NCBI GenBank assembly: GCA_018266775.1
Contig: JAFDZS010000001.1
Span: 434,001 to 498,000 of the forward strand
Origin: Bacteroidota bacterium
Lineage (GTDB): Bacteria > Bacteroidota > Bacteroidia > Chitinophagales > Chitinophagaceae
Reading direction: 5' to 3'
Length of the DNA stretch: 64,000 nucleotides
The translations under genes and the position numbers were made by a program. Shown here piece by piece: positions 53,791 to 62,981 of the stretch. How positions within the stretch are numbered: position 1 is the first letter of the stretch; every line of letters begins with the position of its first letter. The notes beneath the pieces were generated by a model. The model was not told the origin of the DNA, did not search any database, and was given only the letters and a program-made list of their open reading frames with translations.

Positions 53791-54987
53791 ATGAAATTAC
53801 TCATAAGGTCACTAACCCTTAGTTCGGTTCTGTTTTTACAGTTTCATACATCCGCACAGGTAAAACCGGAGTTTCGTGCAGTGTGGGTGGCAACGGTGGA
53901 TAATATTGACTGGCCATCCAGTAAAAATTTAAGTGTGGATTCCCAAAAAGCTGAATTCATTAAGCTGGCCGATATGCACAAAGCGAACGGCATGAATGCC
54001 CTGATTGTGCAGGTGCGCCCGGCGGCAGATGCTTTTTATCCTTCACCATACGAACCGTGGAGCGAATGGCTTACCGGCAAACAGGGTCAGCCACCGGTGC
54101 CTTACTACGACCCGCTGGAGTTCATGATTACCGAAACGCATAAACGCGGCATGGAATTTCATGCCTGGATGAACCCTTACCGTGCGGTGTTCAATATTTA
54201 TAAAACGGTGGTTTCCCCAACACATATCACTAAAATTCACCCGGAATGGTTTTTAACTTACGGCAATCAAAAATATTTCGACCCTGGTAATAAAGAAGTA
54301 CAACAGTTTGTAACCCGTGTGGTAACCGATGTGGTGAGCCGTTACAATGTAGATGCCATACATTTTGATGATTACTTCTATCCTTACCGCATTGCGGGGA
54401 AAGAATTTCCTGATGATGCCAAATACCAGGAGTATGGTAATGGTATGGATAAAGACGACTGGAGAAGAAGCAATACCGATTCCATTATAGCAATGCTGAG
54501 TATTGCCATTAAAAAAGCAAATCCCAAATGCCAGTTTGGAATATCGCCGTTTGGTGTGTGGCGCAATATTGATAAAGACCCTGATGGCAGCAATACAAAA
54601 GCTGGCCAAACCAATTACGATGATTTGTATGCAGATATTTTACTGTGGCTGAAGAAAGGATGGATAGATTATGTTGCCCCGCAACTGTATTGGGAATTTG
54701 AACAAAAGCATGCGCCTTTTCAACCCCTGCTGGACTGGTGGAGTACGCATACCTATGGCAAAAATTGTTACATTGGCCTGGGCATTTATAAAGCAGGCAG
54801 CAATATGTACTGGAGAGATAAAACCCAATTGCCGCGGCAGATTGAGGCGTTACGCAATACACCCAACATACAGGGCATGATCTTTTTCAGCAGTAAGAAT
54901 TTTGAGCGCAACCCCAATGGCTGGAGCGACAGCCTGCGCCTGCATTATTTTGCTGAACCTGCGCCCACGCCGCAAGTATTTCAATAG
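53791..54987 (+). CDS. Secreted GHL10-type glycoside hydrolase (DUF187)
   Basis: The 398-residue protein has a signal peptide (ending HTSAQ) and the GHL10 fold: PEFRAVWVATVDNIDWPSSK, ALIVQVRPAADAFYPS, GMEFHAWMNPYRAVF, the DAIHFDDYFYPY strand, and GISPFGVWRN. The acidic residues in HFDDYFYP and the later YVAPQLYWEFEQ are likely catalytic. This family cuts cell-wall or other glycans. It starts 20 bp after the MarR gene. It ends 1 bp before the convergent aminotransferase gene. Confidence 0.88.
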   Translation: MKLLIRSLTLSSVLFLQFHTSAQVKPEFRAVWVATVDNIDWPSSKNLSVDSQKAEFIKLADMHKANGMNALIVQVRPAADAFYPSPYEPWSEWLTGKQGQPPVPYYDPLEFMITETHKRGMEFHAWMNPYRAVFNIYKTVVSPTHITKIHPEWFLTYGNQKYFDPGNKEVQQFVTRVVTDVVSRYNVDAIHFDDYFYPYRIAGKEFPDDAKYQEYGNGMDKDDWRRSNTDSIIAMLSIAIKKANPKCQFGISPFGVWRNIDKDPDGSNTKAGQTNYDDLYADILLWLKKGWIDYVAPQLYWEFEQKHAPFQPLLDWWSTHTYGKNCYIGLGIYKAGSNMYWRDKTQLPRQIEALRNTPNIQGMIFFSSKNFERNPNGWSDSLRLHYFAEPAPTPQVFQ

Positions 54988-54988
54988 A

Positions 54989-56422
54989 TCAACTAATAAC
55001 AAAACTTTTTGCAAAGGCGTAAAAGCGGTACACATCTGCAAAATTAGAAACCATGCCCAGCGATATTCTTACACTGCCCCTGATCTTTTTGGTTACTTCA
55101 ATCATTTCAAAGTAATCTCCCTTCTCCCGTGAATTAAAATAATATTCCAGGTCGCCGGGATAAACACGGTTGTTGGTTTCATCTAACCCGGGATTACAGA
55201 AGCAGCCGGTGCGGATAGAAATATTTTGCTCATTTGCCGCTTGCTCAATTTTCCAGAAGGGTATCACTGTACCACTGCTGTTATAAAAATTCATTACCAA
55301 AGTACCACCACGGTGGGTGATGGCTTCTGCACCAAATATTTTCAGGAGTGTATTTCCGTTAGGGTGGCGCAATTGTGAAAGTTTACTGATTAACCATTGA
55401 GCCAGGCAGGTGACTCTGGTCTTTATCATTTCCACACCAATCTTCTCAATAAATTGCAGCCCCATTTTAATTGCGGGTATATTGAGGTAGTTTACTGTGC
55501 CGTCTTCAAAACGTTCTTCATTATCTTTCAAAAAATGGCCCCGATAGTTTGCTGCAGACAATGTTATTGTTCCACCTGCATACCATGGCTTTTGCAGGTG
55601 CGTCAATATATCTTTACGCATCAGCAAACAACCAACGCCGGTGGGGTAACCAAATATTTTGTAAAACGACATGGTAACAAATTCTGGTTTAACATCCCGC
55701 AGGTCCAGTACATCGGTTGGCACAAATGCAGCAGCATCCAGCAGTACATGCCAGCCTTTTTCCTGTGCCATAGTAATATAACTGAGCGGATGTTTAATGC
55801 CTGAAACATTAGACTGTGCCGGGAAAGCAAATAATTTATTTTTCTTGCCGGGATGTGCAGCCAGGTTGTTTTGCAATGCCTCCTTATCCAAATACAAAGT
55901 TTCGCTGTGTAATGGCGTGTATTGAAAAGCACACTTTTTTTGTGCTGCAAATTCCCTGATGCCGTTTACAGAATTATGATTATCTAAGCTCAACAGCAGA
56001 AAACTTTCTTCGTTGAATGGGTAGCATTCCCCAACAATTTTTAATGCGCCTGATGCGTTGGCTGTAAATATGCAATAGTAGTCGTCTTCAGCATGAAAAT
56101 ATTGTAAAACATATTTACGGGCATCATCCACCAATTGTGTAGCGTGCAGAGATGCAGGGTTAGTGGAATGCGGGTTTCCAAAAATGCCACTGTTTAATAA
56201 CTGCAAATGCTGTTGAAGCAAATTCCTCGGAAATAAATTGGCACCGGTAAAATCCAGGTACGTATGTTGGTTTTTTTGCAACAGCGGATACTCTTTTTGC
56301 CTCAACGCATCCAGGTGCAGGGTTGAGCGGTATTCTGGAAATTGCTTACAAAATTCCCGGTACAGCATTTTATCTTCCTGTTCCCTGGTTACTGGTGTCA
56401 GAATAAAATTAAGCAGGCTCAT
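54989..56422 (-). CDS. Class V aminotransferase, molybdenum-cofactor-sulfurase-like
   Basis: The 477-residue protein has the class V fold with HTYLDFTGANLFPRNLL, FTANASGALKIVGECYPF, NHNSVNGIREFA, FPAQSNVSGIKHPLSY, HVLLDAAAFVPTDVLDL, and the PLP lysine in FVTMSFYKIFGYPTGVGCLL. A cysteine-containing TGCFCNPG segment follows, as in the MOCOS N-domain. The beta-barrel MOSC domain is absent, so the protein is the desulfurase-like part alone. The substrate is unknown. Confidence 0.85.
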   Translation of the reverse strand: MSLLNFILTPVTREQEDKMLYREFCKQFPEYRSTLHLDALRQKEYPLLQKNQHTYLDFTGANLFPRNLLQQHLQLLNSGIFGNPHSTNPASLHATQLVDDARKYVLQYFHAEDDYYCIFTANASGALKIVGECYPFNEESFLLLSLDNHNSVNGIREFAAQKKCAFQYTPLHSETLYLDKEALQNNLAAHPGKKNKLFAFPAQSNVSGIKHPLSYITMAQEKGWHVLLDAAAFVPTDVLDLRDVKPEFVTMSFYKIFGYPTGVGCLLMRKDILTHLQKPWYAGGTITLSAANYRGHFLKDNEERFEDGTVNYLNIPAIKMGLQFIEKIGVEMIKTRVTCLAQWLISKLSQLRHPNGNTLLKIFGAEAITHRGGTLVMNFYNSSGTVIPFWKIEQAANEQNISIRTGCFCNPGLDETNNRVYPGDLEYYFNSREKGDYFEMIEVTKKIRGSVRISLGMVSNFADVYRFYAFAKSFVIS

Positions 56423-56498
56423 AACTAAAGCAGGTATAAGGTTATTGAAGTTAATTGCAGGAGTTAACTCACTTCAAAGTCAACTCCGCCATAATAAA

Positions 56499-59400
56499 TC
56501 AATTTCGTACAATAGTTACTGGCTTAAATATTTTATTGGCAGTTGAAACTAAATAGATTCCACTTGGTAACTGTATCAAATTCCATTCAACTCTGTTATT
56601 GCCTTTGCTTAAAGGTACTGATTTTGTTTGAACAAGTTTTCCATCGGCTCCATGCATTTGCAATTGCAGAACACCATTTTGTGCAGACTGGATGTGCAAC
56701 ACTGCAACATCTGAAACCGGGTTGGGAAACACTGTTACAGTTGTTGAAGTAAACTGTATTATCATTTTTATTGTTGCGGAATACGTGTAGTGCCCATCCA
56801 GGTCGGTCATTTTCAGCCTGTAATAATTTATACCTTCAGCGGGTGTTTTATGAACAAAACTGTAGGTTTTGTTGGCCGTACTGTTATGGGCAGATGGTAT
56901 GGTGCCAATACTGGTGAAATCAACACCATTGATTGACCATTCCACTTCAAAGTTTTTGGTATTGATCTCGTCTGAAGTAACCCATTGCAAAACATTTTGC
57001 TGTTGATTTACATTGCCGGTAAAACTGAGCAGCCGCAATGGCAGCACACTTGTTATGGTTTGTGTGCCTGCACTGTTGGTTTGGTTATTGGTAACAGGTG
57101 GAGCCGTTGTGAAACTCAGTACTACGGGGTTTGCAGCACCATCAATAAAAACGGTATTTCCGGCTGTAGCGCTTGGCGAAAGATCTGTAGCAATGATCAA
57201 ATAACCGGTGGCGCCTGCACTGATACTTTGCAATAAGCCAAGAGTATAAGTATGCGGCCCTGCAAAACCAGCACCAGTGGACGTCAATGATGTGGCACCG
57301 GTTAATATGGGAGCTGTAGCATTGTACCAGATGCTAACCTGCGAAAGATCGTTGTTGTCATAAGTACCATTCAATACAAACTGTATACTGTTTATCGTAA
57401 CTGGCAGGCTGGTAACATCTGTTTTTAATGCATAAATAATATTATTGGTTGTGCCCTGGGTGATATTGCCACCGCTTATTGCAGGTGAACTTAGGGTAAC
57501 CCCTGCTGAAAGTATGGTTTGTGATCCTGCAATATCGGTTTGATTATTGGTAACAGACGGGCCTGTGGTATAGCTAAATACCACCGGGTTGGTAGCCCCA
57601 TTTATTTTAAAGTTATTATTGGTTGTGCCCGACGCCGATACATTAACAGTAATAATAAAATATCCCGAAGTTCCTGCCGCCATTGTATTACTGATACCGA
57701 GATTGTAAGTGTGTGGCGCTGCAAATCCGGCACCTGAAGTGGAGAGCAGCGTTGCACCGGTTAATACGGGTGATGCAGCATTGAAATATACTGCCACCTG
57801 GGTAAGATCATTGTTGTCGATCGTTCCACCCAATACAAACTGAATGCTGTTTACCGTAACAGGTAAACCACTCACATCTGTTTTGACGATATAGGTAAAT
57901 ACATTATTCGCTCCCTGTGCTGTATTGGATGCAGGTACTGCTATTGAGCTTAAGGTAACGCTTGCCGCTGTAATAGTTTGTGTTCCTGCAATATCGGTTT
58001 GATTATTGGTTACTGTTGGGCCTGTTGTAAAGGTAAACAGTACCGGGCTGGTGGCTCCATTAACTTTAATGGTATTACCCGCTGTTCCCGTTGCGGAAAT
58101 ATCTGCTGTAATAATAAAATATCCTGAAGCACCAGCGCCAATTAGTTGGCTTATGGAAAGATTGAAAGTATGTGGTGCGGCAAATCCAGCCCCGCTGCTG
58201 TTCAGCAATACAGCCCCGCTTAATGATGGCGCAGATGCATTAAAGTAAACTGCGGTACCTGTTAAATCATTATTATCATACGTACCACCGAGCGTATATT
58301 GGATTGAATTTGCCGTTACCGCAAAACTGCTTACATCCATTTTTGTGATGTAGGCTATCACCTGGCTGGTAGCCTGGGGGATACTTGCTGAAGAAACAGG
58401 CGATGAACTCAAAGTAACACTGCCTGCCACAATAGTTTGTGCACCCGCCACATCAGTTTGGTTATTGGTAATTGTTGGGCCTGTGAAAAAGCTTACTACT
58501 AAAGGGTTGGCAGCACCATCCACTTTTATAGTATTACCAGCGGTGGCCGTTGGGGAAAGGCTGACGACTACAAGGATATACCAGGTGCTGCCGGCATTCA
58601 TCACCTGGTTGGCGCTAATATTGTATACATGTGGCGCAGCAAAACCAGGACCGCCACTGCCCAAAAAACTGGCGCCTGTAAAACTGGGTACCGTATTCGA
58701 ATACACATTTACACCGGTGAGATCATTATTGTCATATGTACCGCCAAGTGTAAATTGCACATTGCTCATTTGTACGTTAAATCCAGTCACATCCATTTTC
58801 AAAATATAGGACACAATATTTGAGGTGCCCTGTAACACATTGGCGGCTGCCACAGCAGAAGAACTTAAGGTTACACCGGCTGCAGTAATAGTCTGTACTC
58901 CTGCTGCATCAGTTTGATTATTGGTGATGTTTGGGCTGGTAAAAAAGCCTGGTGTTACAGGATTGGCAGCACCATCTACTTTAATTGTATTGCCGGCTGT
59001 GGCCGTTGAGGAAAGACTCACGATAATGAGGATATACGAGGTGGTGCCGGCATTCATTACCTGGTTGGCGCTTATTGTGTATACATGTGGCGCAGCAAAA
59101 CCAGGGGCGCCACTACCCAAAAAACTGGCGCCTGTAAAACTGGGTACCGTATTCGAATACACGCTTACACCGCTGAGATCATTATTGTCATATGTACCGC
59201 CAAGTGTAAATTGCACATTGCTCATTTGAACGGATGAATTGGTAATATCCATTTTCAAAATATACGTCACCACATTGGAGGTACCCTGCACAATAGTGGA
59301 AGCTGCCACAGCCACTGATGATAAATTCACAGACGCTGCAAGTATCGTTTGCACACCTGCTAAATCACTTTGGTTATTAACCACCACAGGGCTGCTGGTA

Positions 59401-59876
59401 AAACCAAACACTACAGGGTTAGCAGCACCATCTACTTTTATCGTATTACCCGATGTTGCTGCTGATGCCAGGTTAACAGTGATAATAAAATAACCTGATG
59501 TACCTGCATTCAATGTTTGAGATATGGCGAGGCTGTAGGCATGTGGTGCGGCAAACGTAGCTGTTGCGCCCACCAGTGCAGTGGCACCCGTTACGCTTGG
59601 GGTGCTGGCATTGAACCAAACTACTGTGTTGGGAATATCGTTGTTATCATAAGTGCCGCCTAAGGTAAACTGAATATTATTCACTGTTACCGCAGCAACC
59701 GTTACATCCATCTTTACAACATAAACAATGTTGCTGGTACTGCTTTGCGATAAGTTTGCAGCTGCCACCGTTTGCGTGGTCAGTGTTACATCTGCAAAAA
59801 GCGCTTTGTTAAAAAATAAAATAAAAATGGTGAATAAGCAGGAAGCAGAAACTGCCCGGCGCAATAGCTGTTGCAT
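56499..59876 (-). CDS. Type IX secreted protein with six long tandem repeats
   Basis: The 1125-residue protein has a signal peptide, six repeats of about 150 residues (each with TLSS-AV----QGT-N-V-Y--K-DV, a GGTYDNNDL turn and an AGTSGYFIITVN strand), an FnIII-like stretch and a type IX C-terminal sorting domain (VFPNPVSDVAVLHIQ, LPSGIYLV). It should be exported through the type IX system and attached to the surface. Repeats 2 and 3 are almost identical at DNA level over about 190 bp. It is probably an adhesin. The two-component system just upstream shares its operator motif. Confidence 0.85.
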   Translation of the reverse strand: MQQLLRRAVSASCLFTIFILFFNKALFADVTLTTQTVAAANLSQSSTSNIVYVVKMDVTVAAVTVNNIQFTLGGTYDNNDIPNTVVWFNASTPSVTGATALVGATATFAAPHAYSLAISQTLNAGTSGYFIITVNLASAATSGNTIKVDGAANPVVFGFTSSPVVVNNQSDLAGVQTILAASVNLSSVAVAASTIVQGTSNVVTYILKMDITNSSVQMSNVQFTLGGTYDNNDLSGVSVYSNTVPSFTGASFLGSGAPGFAAPHVYTISANQVMNAGTTSYILIIVSLSSTATAGNTIKVDGAANPVTPGFFTSPNITNNQTDAAGVQTITAAGVTLSSSAVAAANVLQGTSNIVSYILKMDVTGFNVQMSNVQFTLGGTYDNNDLTGVNVYSNTVPSFTGASFLGSGGPGFAAPHVYNISANQVMNAGSTWYILVVVSLSPTATAGNTIKVDGAANPLVVSFFTGPTITNNQTDVAGAQTIVAGSVTLSSSPVSSASIPQATSQVIAYITKMDVSSFAVTANSIQYTLGGTYDNNDLTGTAVYFNASAPSLSGAVLLNSSGAGFAAPHTFNLSISQLIGAGASGYFIITADISATGTAGNTIKVNGATSPVLFTFTTGPTVTNNQTDIAGTQTITAASVTLSSIAVPASNTAQGANNVFTYIVKTDVSGLPVTVNSIQFVLGGTIDNNDLTQVAVYFNAASPVLTGATLLSTSGAGFAAPHTYNLGISNTMAAGTSGYFIITVNVSASGTTNNNFKINGATNPVVFSYTTGPSVTNNQTDIAGSQTILSAGVTLSSPAISGGNITQGTTNNIIYALKTDVTSLPVTINSIQFVLNGTYDNNDLSQVSIWYNATAPILTGATSLTSTGAGFAGPHTYTLGLLQSISAGATGYLIIATDLSPSATAGNTVFIDGAANPVVLSFTTAPPVTNNQTNSAGTQTITSVLPLRLLSFTGNVNQQQNVLQWVTSDEINTKNFEVEWSINGVDFTSIGTIPSAHNSTANKTYSFVHKTPAEGINYYRLKMTDLDGHYTYSATIKMIIQFTSTTVTVFPNPVSDVAVLHIQSAQNGVLQLQMHGADGKLVQTKSVPLSKGNNRVEWNLIQLPSGIYLVSTANKIFKPVTIVRN

Positions 59877-59931
59877 AAAAAGGTGTTTGTTTGTTTCACT
59901 GTAAAATTGCTAACTACCTTTTACCGCTGCA

Positions 59932-59949
59932 ATCACATGATGATGTGAT
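59932..59949 (-). promoter_or_regulatory. Operator before the repeat protein (site 1 of the second system)
   Basis: ATCACATGATGATGTGAT has 7-bp inverted arms around GATG, 56 bp before the ATG at 59876. TACCGCTGCAATCACATGAT just upstream and TACCGG just after extend the similarity to the sites at 60669 and 62791. A weak -7 box (CAATTTTA, 59909-59902 on the minus strand) lies 31.5 bp from its centre. Confidence 0.5.
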
Positions 59950-59974
59950 ACCGGTTTGCAGTATTTTGAAAAAA

Positions 59975-60610
59975 TTAAACCAGCCTTTCGTTCATGGCTT
60001 TGGAAACCGCTTCTGTTTGCGTATGTACCTGCAGTTTTTCGTAAATATTTTTTATATGGGTGCGTACGGTATCAATGCTGATGGTTAAATCTGCAGCGAT
60101 CAGTTTATAACTGTTCCCTTTTGAAAGTTTACTCAGAATTTCTTTTTCCCTGTTGGTAAGATTGTACGAATCTTTCTCCGGATGCTGCGTTTGCTGCATG
60201 CTTTGTATCACCATACGGGCAATGCCCGGAGACATGGGTGCTTCACCCTGCTGTACCAATGTAATGGCTTCAGTGAGATGATCGGAAATATATTTTTTCA
60301 GTAAATAGCCGGATGCACCCGCACAAATTGCATCCAGTACATGCCTGTTATCATCAAATACAGTAAGCATAATAATATGCACCTGGTGATTAAATGTTCT
60401 TATCAGCCTTACCGCTTCAATACCATTTATACCCGGCATATCAATATCCATCAGTATCACATCGGGCAACAGTTCCTGTACCTGTGTTTTTACATCATCC
60501 ACCCTGGCAAAATTGCCAAGCAACAACAACTCCTGCGAAAAATTGATAAGATTGCATAAGCTTTCCCGCAGGTTGTCATTGTCCTCATAAATCAGTATTC
60601 CTGTTTGCAT
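59975..60610 (-). CDS. Response regulator, NarL/LuxR type
   Basis: The 211-residue protein has a receiver domain (acidic pair E9/D10, phospho-acceptor Asp55 in ILMDIDMPG, Lys105 in YLLKKY) and a LuxR helix-turn-helix (LTNREKEILSKLSKGNSYKL, ISIDTVRTHIKNIY, residues about 148-205). It is the partner of the kinase at 60678, 67 bp upstream. The site at 60669-60686 before it suggests that it controls itself, and the site at 59932 suggests that it controls the repeat protein. Confidence 0.92.
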   Translation of the reverse strand: MQTGILIYEDNDNLRESLCNLINFSQELLLLGNFARVDDVKTQVQELLPDVILMDIDMPGINGIEAVRLIRTFNHQVHIIMLTVFDDNRHVLDAICAGASGYLLKKYISDHLTEAITLVQQGEAPMSPGIARMVIQSMQQTQHPEKDSYNLTNREKEILSKLSKGNSYKLIAADLTISIDTVRTHIKNIYEKLQVHTQTEAVSKAMNERLV

Positions 60611-60668
60611 AAAACAGCTTTATTAAAGTATCCAATTACAAAATAGTATCATTATTGTCCGTTTGCCT

Positions 60669-60686
60669 ATACCGCAATCATGTGAT
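60669..60686 (-). promoter_or_regulatory. Operator before the response regulator (site 2 of the second system)
   Basis: ATACCGCAATCATGTGAT is the exact reverse complement of 62791-62808. It overlaps the stop codon of the kinase gene and lies 59 bp before the ATG of the regulator, which suggests a promoter internal to the pair. Confidence 0.55.
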
Positions 60687-62720
60687 GGGTACATAAACTG
60701 AAATACAGGTGCCATTGCCGGGTTCCGATGCAATAGTAATACTTGCATCCATAGCTGCAGCACGCTCTCTCATATTAATCAATCCGTTACCGTTTTTTAC
60801 AACTTTTTCATTAAAACCAATACCATCATCTTTAATTTCCAGTTGCAGCTGGCCGGCTTTTTCAACAAGCGTAATCAATACATTTTTACATGCACTGTAT
60901 TTTGCCGCATTGTTTATACCTTCTTTAAATAAAAGATAAAAATCTTTACGTTTTTTAATATCCATTTTTAATGAAGAAAAATTTCCTTCTTCATTAAATT
61001 CATAATTTACATTAAGGGGGTCCAGGAGTTCGGCAGTAAACTCCTTCATTCTGAAAATGATTTTTTCAAAAGTATCATTTTGTGGATTAATGGCCCATAC
61101 AATATCTCCCATACTCTCCATTATAGATGAAGAACGATCCTTGATTTTTTTCATATTTTGCTGCAGCATGGTATTATCCGTTTGCTGCAAAGCCATTTTA
61201 CTAAGTATGTTGATACTGGTTAAGGTAGAACCAATATCATCATGCAGGTCCCTGGCAATATTGTTGCGCATCCGTTCCATTTCAATTAAGCGGTTGGTGC
61301 GCTGCACCACCCTGTAGCGGTTTACTGCTAAAAAACCAATCAGCAGAGACATGCCCAAAAAAACAATCGTACCATACTGGATCGATCTTTCCCTTTGCAG
61401 GTTAACCATGTTCAGCTGCTGGTCTTTTTTCAGCAGCTGAATTTCTTTTTCTTTCTTCTCAACATTATATTGTTCTTCCAGTTTTTTAATTTCCAGCTGG
61501 AGGTCTTTGCCTTCCACACTATCTGTTACCAGGTGCAGTTTGTTGGTGTAGTCAAGTGCTTTATCAAATTCTTTTTTATTGGCATAATAATTGGCCAGGT
61601 ATTGATAGGAAGCAATTTCTTTATTTTTATCCTGCATTTCGATGGAGTTTTGCAGGTTCACCATTAATGTCTGTTCAGACTGTCTTCCTAAAGCCATTGT
61701 GTTTTGCATGGCTATTTTTTCTGCTTCAATGTTAACCAGCAGCGTGCTGTCTTTTAATTGAAGTGCCTGTGCTTTTGCTGCGTCAAAATATTTTTCAGCG
61801 TTCGCTGCATCCTTTTTCAGTACATATACTTTACCCATCTCAATATGCGTTTTGGCTTCATCAGGCAGCAACTTCAGCTCGTGGAACGACTGTAATGCTT
61901 TATCCAGGTATTCCAGTGATTGGTCGTATTGTTTCAACCCTTTGTACACAGTTCCCATTTGTGCAGTGGAAATTGCTACACCACGTTTATCATTCAACTC
62001 CTGTTTAACGGCCAGCGATTTTTGCGTGTATTCCAGTGCGTTATCATATTGGCCAAGGTTTAAAAAATCGCTGCTGATACTTTGGTTGCAAAAAGATATT
62101 CCTCTTTTATTCTCCAGCACTTCAAATATTTTTAAACCTTTCAGGTGGTATTGTAATGCGGTTTTGTAATCCCCCATATCCATATAGGTGTTACCAATGT
62201 TGAGATACTGACCAGCAATGGAAGTTTTGCCCCCGGCAGAGGGTGTGATCTTGTCTGAAGTAATATAATCATTCAGTGAGTTGATCATAAACGGCAGCGC
62301 AGCCTTGTAATTACCCAGCCGTTTATAAAACAATCCTGCAGCAAGGTTAAAATTCGCCTTCACGTTGTCTGGCCCGTCTGTCTTAATCATATTTTTCAGG
62401 CGCTCCAGATAATTTATGGCACTATCTTTATTACCGGTATTCATTTGTACAGAAACCATCTGGGCATAGGCGTAACTCAGTGTAATATCATTGTTCAGCT
62501 GTTGAGCCAGCTGTATCGATTGCCGCAGGTAATTTTTCGCACCCTGTAAATCCGTTCTGGTAAGTTCGGTTGCCAGTACATTCAGGGTTTTATTCATTTC
62601 AAGGTCATTTCTGCCTTCCTTTACAATCTGCAATAAACTGTCAATGATTTTTGTTTGGGCAAATGCGCTGATTGATGATGAAAATATAACCAACAGCAAT
62701 ATTTTTTTTACTACAGTCAC
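60678..62720 (-). CDS. Sensor histidine kinase, TPR type, NarL family
   Basis: The 680-residue protein has a signal peptide (ending SAFAQ), periplasmic TPR repeats (about 85-400; GDYKTALQYHLKGLKIFEVL is typical), one membrane helix (449-467) and a HisKA_3 region with His493 in ARDLHDDIGSTL. The ATPase domain contains INNAAKYSACKN, DDGIGFNE and GLINMRERAAA. It has the same architecture as the kinase at 12223 and also stands beside a large exported protein. The signal is unknown; TPRs often bind proteins or peptides. Confidence 0.92.
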   Translation of the reverse strand: MTVVKKILLLVIFSSSISAFAQTKIIDSLLQIVKEGRNDLEMNKTLNVLATELTRTDLQGAKNYLRQSIQLAQQLNNDITLSYAYAQMVSVQMNTGNKDSAINYLERLKNMIKTDGPDNVKANFNLAAGLFYKRLGNYKAALPFMINSLNDYITSDKITPSAGGKTSIAGQYLNIGNTYMDMGDYKTALQYHLKGLKIFEVLENKRGISFCNQSISSDFLNLGQYDNALEYTQKSLAVKQELNDKRGVAISTAQMGTVYKGLKQYDQSLEYLDKALQSFHELKLLPDEAKTHIEMGKVYVLKKDAANAEKYFDAAKAQALQLKDSTLLVNIEAEKIAMQNTMALGRQSEQTLMVNLQNSIEMQDKNKEIASYQYLANYYANKKEFDKALDYTNKLHLVTDSVEGKDLQLEIKKLEEQYNVEKKEKEIQLLKKDQQLNMVNLQRERSIQYGTIVFLGMSLLIGFLAVNRYRVVQRTNRLIEMERMRNNIARDLHDDIGSTLTSINILSKMALQQTDNTMLQQNMKKIKDRSSSIMESMGDIVWAINPQNDTFEKIIFRMKEFTAELLDPLNVNYEFNEEGNFSSLKMDIKKRKDFYLLFKEGINNAAKYSACKNVLITLVEKAGQLQLEIKDDGIGFNEKVVKNGNGLINMRERAAAMDASITIASEPGNGTCISVYVPIT

Positions 62721-62768
62721 GGAAGGAAAATGTTATAATGAAAAAGGCGGTAAAGGTTCCCTAAATAT

Positions 62769-62808
62769 ACTCAAAAGCCGCTTTGCGGGCATCACATGAT
62801 TGCGGTAT
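62769..62808 (-). promoter_or_regulatory. Operator before the kinase (site 3 of the second system)
   Basis: ATCACATGATTGCGGTAT (62791-62808) lies 71 bp before the kinase ATG at 62720. On the minus strand TATATTTA from 62769 downward fits the -7 box with one change. The same 18-bp word in reverse orientation is at 60669. Confidence 0.5.
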
Positions 62809-62981
62809 ATCAGTTTTGTTAAAAAGATGCAGTGCAGGCTATGGCATTTTTGATACCATCAATTTTTTGGAGCGGAAAGCATAGCATTACCCGGCGCATT
62901 TTCTTTACCTTTGCCCTGTACAAATAATTTCTGCTGCAGAAAATTTTGTGCGCTTATTGTTCATTCTACAATCATTATTTT

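Noticed and set aside
56499-59876. Regular repeats that might look like a CRISPR array at a coarse scale
   Set aside because: The period is about 450 bp and the repeats are coding and in frame; there are no short direct repeats with unique spacers anywhere in the window.
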